Shown piece after piece: positions 38,468 through 47,345 of a DNA stretch of 64,000 bases (position 1 is its first letter; each line of letters starts with the position of its first letter). The stretch comes from an uncultured Nostoc sp. (lineage in GTDB: Bacteria; Cyanobacteriota; Cyanobacteriia; Cyanobacteriales; Nostocaceae). Position numbers and translations under genes: made by a program. The stretch is from assembly GCF_937863485.1 (NCBI RefSeq), contig NZ_CALMFY010000165.1, forward strand, positions 1 to 64,000. Reading direction: 5' to 3'. The notes under the pieces were generated by a model, which saw only the letters and a list, made by a program, of their open reading frames with translations, was not told the DNA's origin and did not search any database.

Positions 38468-39946
38468 CTAAAGTCCGACCAAATTCAGAAGACTAAAGAT
38501 AATACCTAGAGGTCCAGTTATAGTGCTTATGGTATCGCCAGTCTTAGCTGAACCAGATCGGTTGACTACCACAACATCATTATTACGGAGTATAGGATTA
38601 GTTTGCTCATTAATCCCAGCTGAGAAATCCACTTTTACTATGCGTTTAGTGACAGAACCATTAGGGTTAAGGCGAATCAAATCAACAGCACTACTACTAG
38701 CTCTGGCATCATTAAATCCGCCAGCAGCGAGTATAGCTTGATTTAAAGAGCTATTCGGCTGAACGTCTGTTAAGCCTGGTCTTTTAACTTCGCCTACCAC
38801 ACCAACTTGAATGCGTGTAGGAGACAGAGTAGTGGTAGCTAATTGAGTAGCTTCTGCGGGGTTGATTTCAGTAGCCGTGGGAATAACAATTGTATCTCCG
38901 TCTTGCACAATGATGTCTTGATTGGCGTCACCACTCTGCAATAATTGCCAAAGATTAATATCTATAGCTTGTTCTGAACCAGATCGTGTAGGTCGGCGTA
39001 GCCTGAGATTACGAACATCAGCCTGTGCTGTAATTCCCCCAGCTAGTTGAATTACCCGCGTCACATTTGGTAGACCAGCGGGATTGGCAGTGCCACTGTT
39101 AACGGTGTTAGGGGTTGCGTTCCCCTGGGCATCTGTATTACCTGGGGTGACAAGATAGGAACCGGGACGGTTAACTTCACCAATAATTGTTACTGTGCGG
39201 GGTGTGGTTTGGCTAGCGGCAAAGTTAGATGCAAACAGATTGCGGGATTCTGCCACGTTGAAGTTGGTTGCTGTTGGGACAACTATGGTGTCTCCATCCC
39301 GCAAGGTAACATCCTGTGATAATCTGCCTGTTTGAATGAGTTCCTTCAAATTGACACTGACGGTTTGCTCTGAGGAGCGTCCTATTTTACGCCGTAATTG
39401 AACTTGAGTCACATCCGCAGCCAGGGTTACCCCCTGTGCTGTTGTCAATGCAGTTAATACTGTGGGGTATTGTACGCCTGGATTATCTCCCGCGCCTCCG
39501 CTCAAGCTGAGAGTGTAAGCTCCTGGACGTGTCACCTCTCCAGCAACGAAAACATTGATAGGACGAGGGGATAACAAATTGATTGAGATTAAGGGACGTT
39601 TGAGGAAGCGAGCATATCTTCTAGCAATTTCGTCAGCAGCCTGTTCAGTTGTTAGACCGAGGACTGACACGCTGCCAATTAAAGGCAGGTTGATTGCTCC
39701 ACCTGGGGGAATTTGGTATTCACCTGTATATTCAGGTACTTCAAATACATTTACACGGATGCGATCGCCGCCTCCTAATGAATAATTAGTATCTATTTGT
39801 GTTTGTGTGGTTGGTGAAAGTGTAGTTGGTGGTAATGGTTGTCCCTGAGCTAGACTGATACATGGCATAGCGGCATTGACAGCAGTTAACAAAGCCACAC
39901 CCACAACTGGCTGAGTTAGGAATTTAAACAAACTTCTGTTAAGCAT
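38468..39946 (-). CDS. Wza-like polysaccharide export protein (SLBB)
   Basis: 492 residues from MLNRSLFKFLTQP at 39946; the frame is open 10 codons further up, but a signal peptide (VVGVALLTAVNAAMPCISLA) follows the internal Met, favouring this start. A Poly_export domain with GGGDRIRVNVFEVPEYTGEY comes first, then three or four SLBB beta-grasp repeats (INVFVAGEVTRPGAYTLS; VTIIGEVNRPGSYLVTPG; IQVGVVGEVKRPGLTDVQPN). It forms the outer-membrane export channel that pairs with the Wzc-like kinase. A Cys in the signal region is not a good lipobox. Confidence 0.92.
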   Translation of the reverse strand: MLNRSLFKFLTQPVVGVALLTAVNAAMPCISLAQGQPLPPTTLSPTTQTQIDTNYSLGGGDRIRVNVFEVPEYTGEYQIPPGGAINLPLIGSVSVLGLTTEQAADEIARRYARFLKRPLISINLLSPRPINVFVAGEVTRPGAYTLSLSGGAGDNPGVQYPTVLTALTTAQGVTLAADVTQVQLRRKIGRSSEQTVSVNLKELIQTGRLSQDVTLRDGDTIVVPTATNFNVAESRNLFASNFAASQTTPRTVTIIGEVNRPGSYLVTPGNTDAQGNATPNTVNSGTANPAGLPNVTRVIQLAGGITAQADVRNLRLRRPTRSGSEQAIDINLWQLLQSGDANQDIIVQDGDTIVIPTATEINPAEATQLATTTLSPTRIQVGVVGEVKRPGLTDVQPNSSLNQAILAAGGFNDARASSSAVDLIRLNPNGSVTKRIVKVDFSAGINEQTNPILRNNDVVVVNRSGSAKTGDTISTITGPLGIIFSLLNLVGL

Positions 39947-40185
39947 ATTTACTTGAGACTCTGAAACTACGATCAATAATGTACTGTCTAAACATTTTTA
40001 TTTGGACTATACCTAAGTATTCAAGTTCCCCGACACTCTTATTTTCCTCGAAAAGTGTGATTTTCCGGAGGAAATTTGTTGATTGAATTTGAATTTTTAG
40101 TGAAGTTAATTTAAAGTTAACCCTGCTTGATGGATATAGCAATTTTAAACACCCAAAATTTCCTATTTGGCAATAAATAACAAGA

Positions 40186-41169
40186 TTAATTCAGTGAGTT
40201 ATTTTTTGTTTCGATTTGTTGAATAAAAAACTCTTCAAGGGAGTAACGCGACAAGTTCATGGCAATAATTTTACCCTCCATGAGACGAAGACTGGCGAGA
40301 AAATCATAGTAATCGTCTTGTAGTGTACCTTGCCAGGAACCATCTGGTTCAAATCTGAGAGTAGGTATCCATTTTTTGAGAATTTCCCAGTCACCACCTT
40401 GGCCTTTGACGTGATATGTGTTTTTTGTGCCTAAGAGTTCATTAAGGGAACCAGAGCAAATTAATTCACCTTCAGCGAGGATGGCAATGCGATCGCAAAT
40501 CTGTTCTACTTTACTAAGAATGTGGCTGTTGAAAAAAATCGTCTTACCAGCGGCTTTTAGCGCCAGGATAATTTCCCGCATTTGGTAGCGTCCCACCGGA
40601 TCAAGACCAGACATCGGTTCATCAAGAAAAACCAAATCTGGCTCGTTAATTAGCGCCTGTGCCATGCCAACACGCTGTAGCATTCCTTTGGAATAGCGGC
40701 GCAGCAGCTTTTGGCGGGCATCGGCTTGGGATAAACCCACTAATTCCAGTAGTTGGGGAATGCGTTGGCGTTGTTCACTTTTGGGAATTTGGAATAGCCC
40801 AGCTGCTAGCTGCAAAAATTCCCAGCCAGTGAGATAGTCATACAAATAGGGATTTTCCGGCAGATAGCCGATATGTTGCTTAACATTGCGATCGCCTAGT
40901 GGCTCACCCAATAATAATCCCCGTCCAGAGGTAGGACGAATAATTCCCAGCAACAATTTTAAAAGGGTGGTTTTACCCGCACCGTTTGGCCCCAGTAACC
41001 CAAAGGTTTCCCCTTTGTAAACTGTTAAAGAACAATTTTTGAGAGATACGACTTTTTGATTTAGCCAAAAACCAGTGCGATAGACTTTTCGCAACTCAGA
41101 AGTTAGGACTACTGGCGGAGTGTCTGTCGGATTAAGTTGAGAATCAGGGTCATCTGCAACAGACTTCAT
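40186..41169 (-). CDS. ABC transporter ATP-binding protein
   Basis: 327 residues. Walker A GPNGAGKT at 60-67, the signature YSKGMLQRVGMAQAL, Walker B LVFLDEPMSGLDP and a later switch His (FFNSHILSK). The C-terminal 80 residues are the extension seen in CcmA/NatA/DrrA-type ATPases. It belongs to the ABC-2 type exporter group. No permease gene lies next to it here, so its partner is encoded elsewhere. Substrate unknown. Confidence 0.9.
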   Translation of the reverse strand: MKSVADDPDSQLNPTDTPPVVLTSELRKVYRTGFWLNQKVVSLKNCSLTVYKGETFGLLGPNGAGKTTLLKLLLGIIRPTSGRGLLLGEPLGDRNVKQHIGYLPENPYLYDYLTGWEFLQLAAGLFQIPKSEQRQRIPQLLELVGLSQADARQKLLRRYSKGMLQRVGMAQALINEPDLVFLDEPMSGLDPVGRYQMREIILALKAAGKTIFFNSHILSKVEQICDRIAILAEGELICSGSLNELLGTKNTYHVKGQGGDWEILKKWIPTLRFEPDGSWQGTLQDDYYDFLASLRLMEGKIIAMNLSRYSLEEFFIQQIETKNNSLN

Positions 41170-41322
41170 CTCGATTAAATCGCTATTTACCAGCTTGGTA
41201 TTAATTACAAGTTACCCGATAGGCTGATAATAACCATCACCAAGCAGTGTGTCAATTATCGCAAACAGAGTAGCTGAATTAATACTATAAATGTCTATCC
41301 TGGTAAGTAATTCTGGCTAGCT

Positions 41323-41964
41323 TTACAAAACGCCTTTAGAACTGGGAATGACACCAGCCCGACGGGGGTCAATTTCCACTGCCAACCGGGTTGCCCTCGC
41401 AAACGCCTTAAATGTTGCTTCAATAATGTGATGGGAATTAATGCCATCCAGTTGCCGAATATGCAGTGTCATTTGGCTATGGTTCACCAGTGCCACAAAG
41501 AATTCGCGCACCAGTTGGGTATCATAGGTTCCTAGCCGCTGGCTAGGAATTTGCAAGCCGTAGCTAAGGTGAGGACGTCCGGAAAAGTCTAGTGCTACCT
41601 GAACTAAGGCTTCATCCAGTGGTGCAAGAAAATTACCAAAGCGGACAATGCCTTTTCTGTCGCCCAGTGCTTGGTTCAAAGCTTGCCCTAAGGTAATGCC
41701 TACATCTTCGTTAGTGTGGTGGTCATCAATTTCCCAGTCTCCCTTGGCTTGAACATCTATATCAATCAGCCCGTGGGAGGCAATTTGATGCAACATATGA
41801 TCCAAAAACGGAATGCCAGTTGCTGCGGTGCAAGTTCCTCTACCATCGAGGTTGATGGTAACTTGCACATCGGTTTCACCAGTGGTGCGGTGAACAGTGG
41901 CAATCCGAGGGGTTTTAGTTGACTGGTCGTAGTTTGAATTAACTTGGCGATTGGTTGTTTGCAT
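41323..41964 (-). CDS. hisB: Imidazoleglycerol-phosphate dehydratase
   Basis: 213 residues, the monofunctional form. It removes water from imidazole glycerol phosphate in histidine synthesis, using two Mn ions. The paired histidine motifs are clear: [13 protein letters not shown] near 53-65, [11 protein letters not shown] near 80-90, a later [11 protein letters not shown] and [15 protein letters not shown]. It is followed 67 bases upstream by fabI on the same strand, so the two may be co-transcribed. Confidence 0.97.
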   Translation of the reverse strand: MQTTNRQVNSNYDQSTKTPRIATVHRTTGETDVQVTINLDGRGTCTAATGIPFLDHMLHQIASHGLIDIDVQAKGDWEIDDHHTNEDVGITLGQALNQALGDRKGIVRFGNFLAPLDEALVQVALDFSGRPHLSYGLQIPSQRLGTYDTQLVREFFVALVNHSQMTLHIRQLDGINSHHIIEATFKAFARATRLAVEIDPRRAGVIPSSKGVL

Positions 41965-41971
41965 GGGGAGT

Positions 41972-42020
41972 GGAAAGAGTTAGAAGTTAGGAGTTATGAA
42001 TTTTTAACTCTTAACTCCTC
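41972..42020. repeat. Short tandem-type repeat
   Basis: AGTTAGAAGTTAGGAGTTAT followed by TTAACTCTTAACTCCT, the same unit type as inside mfd and at 59412-59465. The two halves are mutually inverted and can form a hairpin between hisB and fabI. Confidence 0.7.
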
Positions 42021-42031
42021 ACTTTATCGCG

Positions 42032-42808
42032 TCACATTCCCATAATTTCATATCCTGCATCTACATATAGAATTTGTCCGGTAATGCCGCTGGATAAATC
42101 ACTACACAAGAAAGCCGCAGCATTGCCCACTTCTAACTGAGTAACGGTACGTCGTAGGGGAGCTAGTTCTTCTACATGATGAATCATATCCAAAATCCCG
42201 CCTACCGCTGAAGATGCCAAAGTGCGGATGGGGCCTGCGGAGATGGCATTGACGCGGATATTTTGCGGCCCTAGTTCAGCGGCTAGGTAACGCACACTAA
42301 TTTCTAACCCCGCCTTGGCAACTCCCATAACGTTATAGTTAGGGATTGCCCTGACACCGCCTAAATATGTCAGGGTAACGATACTACCTCCCTCTGTCAT
42401 CAAAGGTTTAGCTGCACCACTTAACTGCACCAGCGAGTAGGTACTGATTTCTAAGGCGGTGTTGAAGCCTGAACGAGAGGTTTGGCTAAAATCTCCACTC
42501 AAATCATCTTTGCTAGCAAAGGCAAGACAATGGATGAGGATGTCTAGCTTCCCCCACTGATCACGAATCGTCTCAAAGGTAGATTGAATCTGTTGATCAT
42601 TTTGGACATTACAGGGAAGAAATAAGCTGGGGTTGAGGGGTTCTACCAATTCCGCAACTTTTTTCTCCATCTTGCCGCGTTCATCCGGCAGGTAGGTAAT
42701 ACCCAAGTTTGCTCCGGCTTTATGCAGCTGTTGGGCGATGCCCCAGGCGATCGAGCGGTTATTGGCAATACCTGTAACAAGAGCATTTTTTCCAGTCAGA
42801 TTCAGCAT
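42032..42808 (-). CDS. fabI: Enoyl-[acyl-carrier-protein] reductase FabI
   Basis: 258 residues. A short-chain dehydrogenase-type enzyme for the last reduction of fatty acid elongation. The FabI-type nucleotide motif TGIANNRSIAWGIAQQL is near 11-27, the catalytic Tyr-x6-Lys is in YNVMGVAKAGLE, and the C-terminus (ITGQILYVDAGYEIMGM) is typical. Cytoplasmic. Divergent from ntcA across a 380-base spacer. Confidence 0.97.
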   Translation of the reverse strand: MLNLTGKNALVTGIANNRSIAWGIAQQLHKAGANLGITYLPDERGKMEKKVAELVEPLNPSLFLPCNVQNDQQIQSTFETIRDQWGKLDILIHCLAFASKDDLSGDFSQTSRSGFNTALEISTYSLVQLSGAAKPLMTEGGSIVTLTYLGGVRAIPNYNVMGVAKAGLEISVRYLAAELGPQNIRVNAISAGPIRTLASSAVGGILDMIHHVEELAPLRRTVTQLEVGNAAAFLCSDLSSGITGQILYVDAGYEIMGM

Positions 42809-43188
42809 AGAAATTATTAATGCGATCGATCATTAGGAGCATACTAGAATCTGAGGCACGTTTTGTCTTTGTTTTACATAGGATTTGCAAAAATGAATAT
42901 TGGTAAGGGTGTTTCCTGTGACAAAATTCTTGATTTTTCCTAAAGATATTCTCAAGATATCTTTATTTGTTCTTTAAAAAACCCTTTTTAATACTGCTAT
43001 TGGAACTACTTATCAAGAACTAGTAGCTGAAAGGATCAACAATTATGTATCATTATAAACAAAGAGTTATGAAGCGATTAGTTTGAGTATAGGAAAGTAC
43101 AGAAAGGTTGACGGTGCTTTATTCATTTTTCAGGTGTATTCTTAGGTAATCAGTTTTTGTTTTTCCGGCATTGGGTAGGGGAAGGGAG
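42809..43188. promoter_or_regulatory. Intergenic region between fabI and ntcA
   Basis: 380 bases carrying the divergent promoters of fabI and ntcA. ntcA in Anabaena is known to have several start sites. The only motif I can pin down is the NtcA-type site at 43087-43100. Confidence 0.6.
43087..43100 (+). promoter_or_regulatory. NtcA-type binding site upstream of ntcA
   Basis: GTATAGGAAAGTAC is an exact GTA-N8-TAC, the consensus of NtcA operators, 88 bases before the ntcA start. This fits the established autoregulation of ntcA. I could not place a perfect -10 box at the usual 22-23 base distance, so the class of promoter is open. Confidence 0.65.
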
Positions 43189-43860
43189 ATGATCGTGACA
43201 CAAGATAAAGCCCTAGCAAATGTATTTCGTCAGATGGCGACCGGGGCGTTTCCGCCAGTTGTGGAAACGTTTGAACGCAATAAAACGATCTTTTTTCCTG
43301 GCGATCCTGCCGAACGAGTTTATTTTCTTTTGAAAGGTGCTGTTAAACTTTCCAGGGTGTACGAGGCAGGAGAGGAAATAACGGTAGCACTGCTGCGAGA
43401 AAATAGTGTTTTTGGTGTATTGTCATTGCTGACAGGAAATAAGTCGGATAGATTTTACCATGCAGTTGCATTTACCCCTGTGGAATTACTGTCAGCACCA
43501 ATTGAACAAGTGGAGCAAGCACTCAAGGAAAATCCCGAATTATCAATGTTAATGCTGCGAGGTCTGTCTTCGCGCATTTTACAGACAGAGATGATGATTG
43601 AAACTCTCGCTCACCGAGATATGGGTTCCAGGTTGGTGAGTTTTTTATTAATTCTTTGTCGGGATTTTGGGGTTCCTTGTGCAGATGGGATCACGATTGA
43701 TCTGAAGTTATCTCATCAAGCGATCGCAGAGGCAATTGGTTCAACTCGTGTTACTGTCACTAGGCTACTGGGGGATTTGCGTGAAAAAAAGATGATTTCT
43801 ATCCACAAAAAGAAGATTACTGTGCACAAACCTGTTACCTTAAGTAGGCAATTCACATAA
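43189..43860 (+). CDS. ntcA: Global nitrogen regulator NtcA
   Basis: 223 residues from the ATG at 43189; this start gives the known NtcA N-terminus [20 protein letters not shown], while the frame is open six codons further up. A CRP-like effector domain (2-oxoglutarate binding, about 25-115, [20 protein letters not shown]), a dimer helix and a C-terminal HTH ([20 protein letters not shown] near 173-192). NtcA activates nitrogen-assimilation and heterocyst genes under high 2-oxoglutarate. The sequence appears fully conserved with the Anabaena protein from memory. A G-rich ribosome site sits just upstream. Confidence 0.98.
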
Positions 43861-44028
43861 ATGCAATTGGAGAAAGGGGAATTGGCGCGTGTTGTATTTT
43901 GAAAAATGACACTAATAGCTAGAGGTAAATCTAAAATTGAGTAATTTCTGCTATTGCCAATTTCCACTTATTTCCAGACAATGGTTAAAAGTAGTAGGCT
44001 GTATCTGGAAGGATTTCGGTAGCTAAAG

Positions 44029-45516
44029 ATGACCACCGGATACATCCTCATCGCAGCAATTTTAATTCTGGGAGGCGTAATTGCAACCGTGGGCGATCGC
44101 ATCGGCACACGAGTTGGCAAAGCCCGCCTCTCACTTTTTAATCTTCGTCCGAAAAATACCGCTGTACTAGTAACAATTTTTACGGGTGGTTTGATTTCAG
44201 CATCAACTTTAGGGATTTTATTCACTGCTGACGAAGGCTTGCGAAAGGGAGTCTTTGAATTAGAGGATATTCAAACAGACCTCAGGCAGAAGCGGGAACA
44301 GCTAAAAACCGCAGAAACTCAGAAAAGTCAGGTAGAGAGTGAGCTAAACCAAGCAAGAATTAACCAAGCAAAAGCACAACAAGACTTGCAGGTAATCAAT
44401 CAATATTTGCAGGCGGCGAATGCCAAACAACGCCAAACACAAGCTCAGTTGAATCGCACCATTAATCAACAAGCTCAAACCCAAACTCAACTCCAACGGA
44501 CTCAAGGTCAGCTAGAACAAGTTGTAACTCAGTACCAAAAAGCCATAACTGAACTCCAAAGCGTTTACAATCAGAGAAAGGAGCTACAGGCGGCAGTAGA
44601 ACTACTGAAGACAGAACGTCAACGACTGTACGCTGAAGCTAAAAAAGCCATTGACGAAGCCAAAACAGCGATTGAAAAACGCGATCGCGAACTTGCTAAT
44701 CGTCAAGAAGCGATAGAAGTGCGCGATCAAAAAATCGTCCAGCTCGATCAACTAATTCAAAAGCGGAATGTAGAAATTACGGCGCGAGAGCAAGTGATTG
44801 CCAAACGGGAATCGCGCCTCAAAGAATTGGAAGCGCAACAGGAGCAACTAGAACTGGAAGTTGCAAGGCTGGAAAAATATTATCAGTCCTACCGCGACCT
44901 GCGTCTAGGTAAGCTAGCCTTAGTTCGCGGTCAAGTTCTGTCTGCTGGTGTAGTTCGTGTTACCCAACCTGCTGCTGCTCACCAGGCAGTAGTACAACTA
45001 TTACAAGAAGCCAATCGCAACGCCAACCAGAAATTAAGTGAGCCTGGTGCTCCTGCCAATGTAGAGTTACTGCGTGTGACCCAGGATAGAGTTGAGCAAT
45101 TGAGCAAGCAGATTGAGGATGGTCAAGAATATGTGATGCGAATATTTTCGGCTGGTAATTACGTCAGGGGAGAAAAGCAGATAGAATTTTTCGCCGATAC
45201 AGCCCGAAATCAATTAGTATTTTCCGGAGGCGCAGTCCTGGCCACAACCACTGCCGACTCCCAAACCATGACATCTTATGAGTTACAGCAGCGGCTGGAA
45301 ATACTGATTTCTGCTTCCCAATTTCGGGCCCGTAACGCTGGAATTGTCGAAGATGTCCAAGTAGACGGGACTTTTCTGCGCTTTGTCACCCAATTAAGAC
45401 AGTATAATCAACCATTGGAAGTCAAAGCGATCGCAGCAGAGGACACTTATACAGCCGGGCCATTGAGAGTAAAATTAGTGGCAATAGTAAACGGACAAAT
45501 CATTTTTAGTACTTAA
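44029..45516 (+). CDS. DUF3084 family membrane-anchored coiled-coil protein
   Basis: 495 residues. One N-terminal span (TGYILIAAILILGGVIATVG) with a second hydrophobic stretch near 45-65, then a very long coiled coil (about 75-290) rich in Gln, Glu and Arg, with heptads such as QEAIEVRDQKIVQLDQLIQK. The C-terminal 200 residues form a mixed domain (DUF3084), seen almost only in cyanobacteria and of unknown role. It is followed on the same strand by the YqgF-like gene after about 145 bases, a neighbourhood I recall from other Nostocales. Confidence 0.85.
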   Translation: MTTGYILIAAILILGGVIATVGDRIGTRVGKARLSLFNLRPKNTAVLVTIFTGGLISASTLGILFTADEGLRKGVFELEDIQTDLRQKREQLKTAETQKSQVESELNQARINQAKAQQDLQVINQYLQAANAKQRQTQAQLNRTINQQAQTQTQLQRTQGQLEQVVTQYQKAITELQSVYNQRKELQAAVELLKTERQRLYAEAKKAIDEAKTAIEKRDRELANRQEAIEVRDQKIVQLDQLIQKRNVEITAREQVIAKRESRLKELEAQQEQLELEVARLEKYYQSYRDLRLGKLALVRGQVLSAGVVRVTQPAAAHQAVVQLLQEANRNANQKLSEPGAPANVELLRVTQDRVEQLSKQIEDGQEYVMRIFSAGNYVRGEKQIEFFADTARNQLVFSGGAVLATTTADSQTMTSYELQQRLEILISASQFRARNAGIVEDVQVDGTFLRFVTQLRQYNQPLEVKAIAAEDTYTAGPLRVKLVAIVNGQIIFST

Positions 45517-45662
45517 AAAATAAAAAAAATATTTGCACACTGTTATTAGTAAGATTTAAACATATTTGAACAGCAGCTAAAATACTTGCTGCAATTGCAT
45601 TTCTTCTCTACGAGATGCTATGCGAACATTTCTAATTCTTAATTTTTAATTTTTAATTTATT

Positions 45663-46115
45663 ATGATTTTCCGTGAATTTTCACCAACGCAACCAGTCAT
45701 TTTGGGGTTTGATCCAGGTCGAGATAAGTGTGGTTTAGCGGTGATCGGACTAGATCGGCAACTGCATTATCATCAGGTCGTGCTAGCAAAAGAGGCGATC
45801 GCTACCATTGAGACACTGCGTCAAAAGTTTCCAATCTCCTTGATGGTGATGGGCGACCAAACTACAGCCAAGCAGTGGAGACAGCAATTATATCAGGAAT
45901 TGACAGAACCGCTGAATATTATTTTAGTGGATGAGCGCTACACAAGCTTAGAAGCACGCGATCGCTATTGGCAAATGTTCCCGCCCAAAGGGTTAATAAA
46001 GCTATTGCCACAGGGTCTGCGACAGCCACCAAGGCCGATAGATGACATTGTTGCCATCCTCCTAATCGAAAGATACTTAAATCGCCTCACAGAATCAGCA
46101 CTCAACCAATTTTAG
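45663..46115 (+). CDS. YqgF/RuvC-like RNase-H-fold protein
   Basis: 150 residues. VILGFDPGRDKCGLAVIGLD at the start has the first catalytic Asp of the YqgF/RuvC fold, LMVMGDQTT the second strand, ILVDERYTSLEARDRYW the conserved E-R-x-T-S segment, and PIDDIVAILLIERYL supplies the final acidic residues. Bacterial members process pre-16S rRNA or act as resolvase-like nucleases. This is a diverged cyanobacterial version, distinct from the standard short YqgF, so the rRNA role is an inference. Confidence 0.8.
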   Translation: MIFREFSPTQPVILGFDPGRDKCGLAVIGLDRQLHYHQVVLAKEAIATIETLRQKFPISLMVMGDQTTAKQWRQQLYQELTEPLNIILVDERYTSLEARDRYWQMFPPKGLIKLLPQGLRQPPRPIDDIVAILLIERYLNRLTESALNQF

Positions 46116-46120
46116 ATTTT

Positions 46121-46545
46121 GCGTCGCACCAAAGGTGCGCTGACAGCGCAACGCCGGATTTTGGTGAAGCAGCGCGTTCTTCTCGCTACAGCCCAACCCT
46201 TGCCGGGACGCCTTGCGGCGAACGGGCATCCGACGGCAGGCGTTAGCCTCTCCTAATGTGAGAAGGGAGACGATGCCGCGCATAGCGCAGCGGTAAGGCA
46301 GTCGCAGTCCTGGACGCCACTTGCTTCTCCTAAGGGAGACGCTGCGCGAACAAGTCGGGAAACCCGCCCAACGCATTGGCTCCGCTTCCCGTCGGTTGCG
46401 AACTGCCCTTCCCGTTGGGTAGCGAGCCTGCGTCCCTTGCGCGTCTGGTAGAGAGCGTCTGGGGGTCTCCACGCCACTTGCTTTATGCCGGGGAACCCGT
46501 CCACCGCAGTGGCTCCCCATGAGCGACTGCACCAACCGGAAGGGA
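46121..46545. repeat. GC-rich island of interspersed palindromic repeats
   Basis: About 425 bases with clearly higher GC than the flanks, built from short palindromes and repeat words such as GGGAGACGCTGCGCGAACAAG, CGGGCATCCGACGGCAGG and TTGGCTCCGCTTCCCGTCGG. One segment (46223-46253) recurs in reverse at 38155-38185. Frames on the minus strand that cross it are repeat-encoded and not genes. It separates two convergent genes. Confidence 0.8.
46223..46253 (-). repeat. Dispersed 31-bp GC-rich repeat, inverted copy
   Basis: Reverse complement of 38155-38185 with one or two differences; part of the repeat island. Confidence 0.75.
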
Positions 46546-46552
46546 TTGAAGA

Positions 46553-46587
46553 AAAAATCTAAAATCTAAAATCTAAAATCCAAAATT
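46553..46587. repeat. Tandem heptamer repeat (AAAATCT)n
   Basis: Four units of AAAATCT/AAAATCC in tandem, ending in CAAAATTG. The same type, in both orientations, occurs at 60841-60907. Confidence 0.75.
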
Positions 46588-46603
46588 GAATGGCTCCTAA
46601 CTT

Positions 46604-46867
46604 TTAAAGTTCCGCCCGAATAGTAAAAGCATAATCTCCTCCAGGCTCTAACTGATAATCTTGTTGCTCCAAAAATCGACCGAGGGGTTCTTTGATTAAG
46701 GCGCGGCCTTGGGAAGGCTTGACGGCAAGTTCTCCCCGGCGAAAATGCCACTGGAAATGCCACTCAAACTCACCTGCACTCACTTCACCCTCAAGGAAGC
46801 CGTGTTGCCAGGATTGGCGAGTAATTCTGACATGGGCAATGGTTTCTGGCAGACGTTTTGCACTCAC
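46604..46867 (-). CDS. DUF3146 family protein
   Basis: 87 residues from a GTG start, MSAKRLPETIAHVRITRQSW. Small beta-rich cyanobacterial protein of the DUF3146 family; function unknown. Features such as HGFLEGEVSAGEFEWHFQWH and a GRALIKEPLGRFLE stretch fit the family from memory. No signal peptide or membrane span. Convergent with the YqgF-like gene across the repeat island. Confidence 0.75.
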   Translation of the reverse strand: MSAKRLPETIAHVRITRQSWQHGFLEGEVSAGEFEWHFQWHFRRGELAVKPSQGRALIKEPLGRFLEQQDYQLEPGGDYAFTIRAEL

Positions 46868-46975
46868 AATGCTTTATAAGAACTTTCAATAGGGCTACAT
46901 CTTTGGTTTGAAAAGACGGGGGATGTAGCACCAATAGCAAATTTATTCGTCTGATTTATCTTACCCTGATCACAC

Positions 46976-47004
46976 ATATTATGTAATCTACGGTAACATA
47001 ATAT
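46976..47004. repeat. Hairpin, probable IS200/IS605-type left-end structure
   Basis: A perfect 9-bp inverted repeat, ATATTATGT (46976-46984) and ACATAATAT (46996-47004), with an 11-base loop. It stands 22 bases before the TnpB remnant, the position of the subterminal hairpin recognised by transposase in this IS family. Confidence 0.6.
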
Positions 47005-47026
47005 TGTGCTAAACAAAGGTCGAGCC

Positions 47027-47269
47027 ATAATAGTTTACGAGTTTAAATGCAAAGGGAAAGACAAGCAGTATAGCGCGATTGACGATGCTATTCGGACATC
47101 ACAATTTATCCCAAATAAGTGCTAACGTTACTGGATAGATAACAAAAATGTGGGCAGATGCGACCTCAAGAAATACTGTGCAGTATTAGCTCAGAAATTA
47201 CTTTTCGCTAATGAACTTAATTTAATGGCTCGACAGTCTGTTGCTTGTCAATTACCAAACATAGCTTAA
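47027..47269 (+). pseudogene. N-terminal remnant of an IS200/IS605 TnpB (OrfB) gene
   Basis: 81 codons in one frame read IVYEFKCKGKDKQYSAIDDA, IRTSQFIPNKC, a TAA stop, then RYWIDNKNVGRCDLKKYCAV and ELNLMARQSVA. This is the conserved N-terminus of cyanobacterial TnpB proteins. The start ATG has become ATA, there is one internal stop, and the RuvC-like nuclease part and right end are missing. It ends at a TAA at 47267-47269 after a divergent tail. Confidence 0.8.
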
Positions 47270-47345
47270 ATAGACATCTCAAAGAAGTCGGTTATCTGTG
47301 ACTTCAGTTTCAGGCCACAGCGGCACGTCATGAAAATAATCTTGG

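Larger units (their letters stand above)
46868..47345. other. Intergenic region with an IS remnant
   Basis: Beyond the decayed TnpB gene (47027-47269) and its upstream hairpin (46976-47004) nothing else is visible. Confidence 0.6.

Noticed and set aside
46095-46535. Long minus-strand frame of 146 codons (and a second of 83)
   Set aside because: They read through the GC-rich repeat island; composition is Arg/Gly/Pro-rich and matches no family.
46976-47269. Active TnpB guide-RNA system
   Set aside because: Only the N-terminus remains, with ATA in place of ATG and an internal stop, and no right end is visible.
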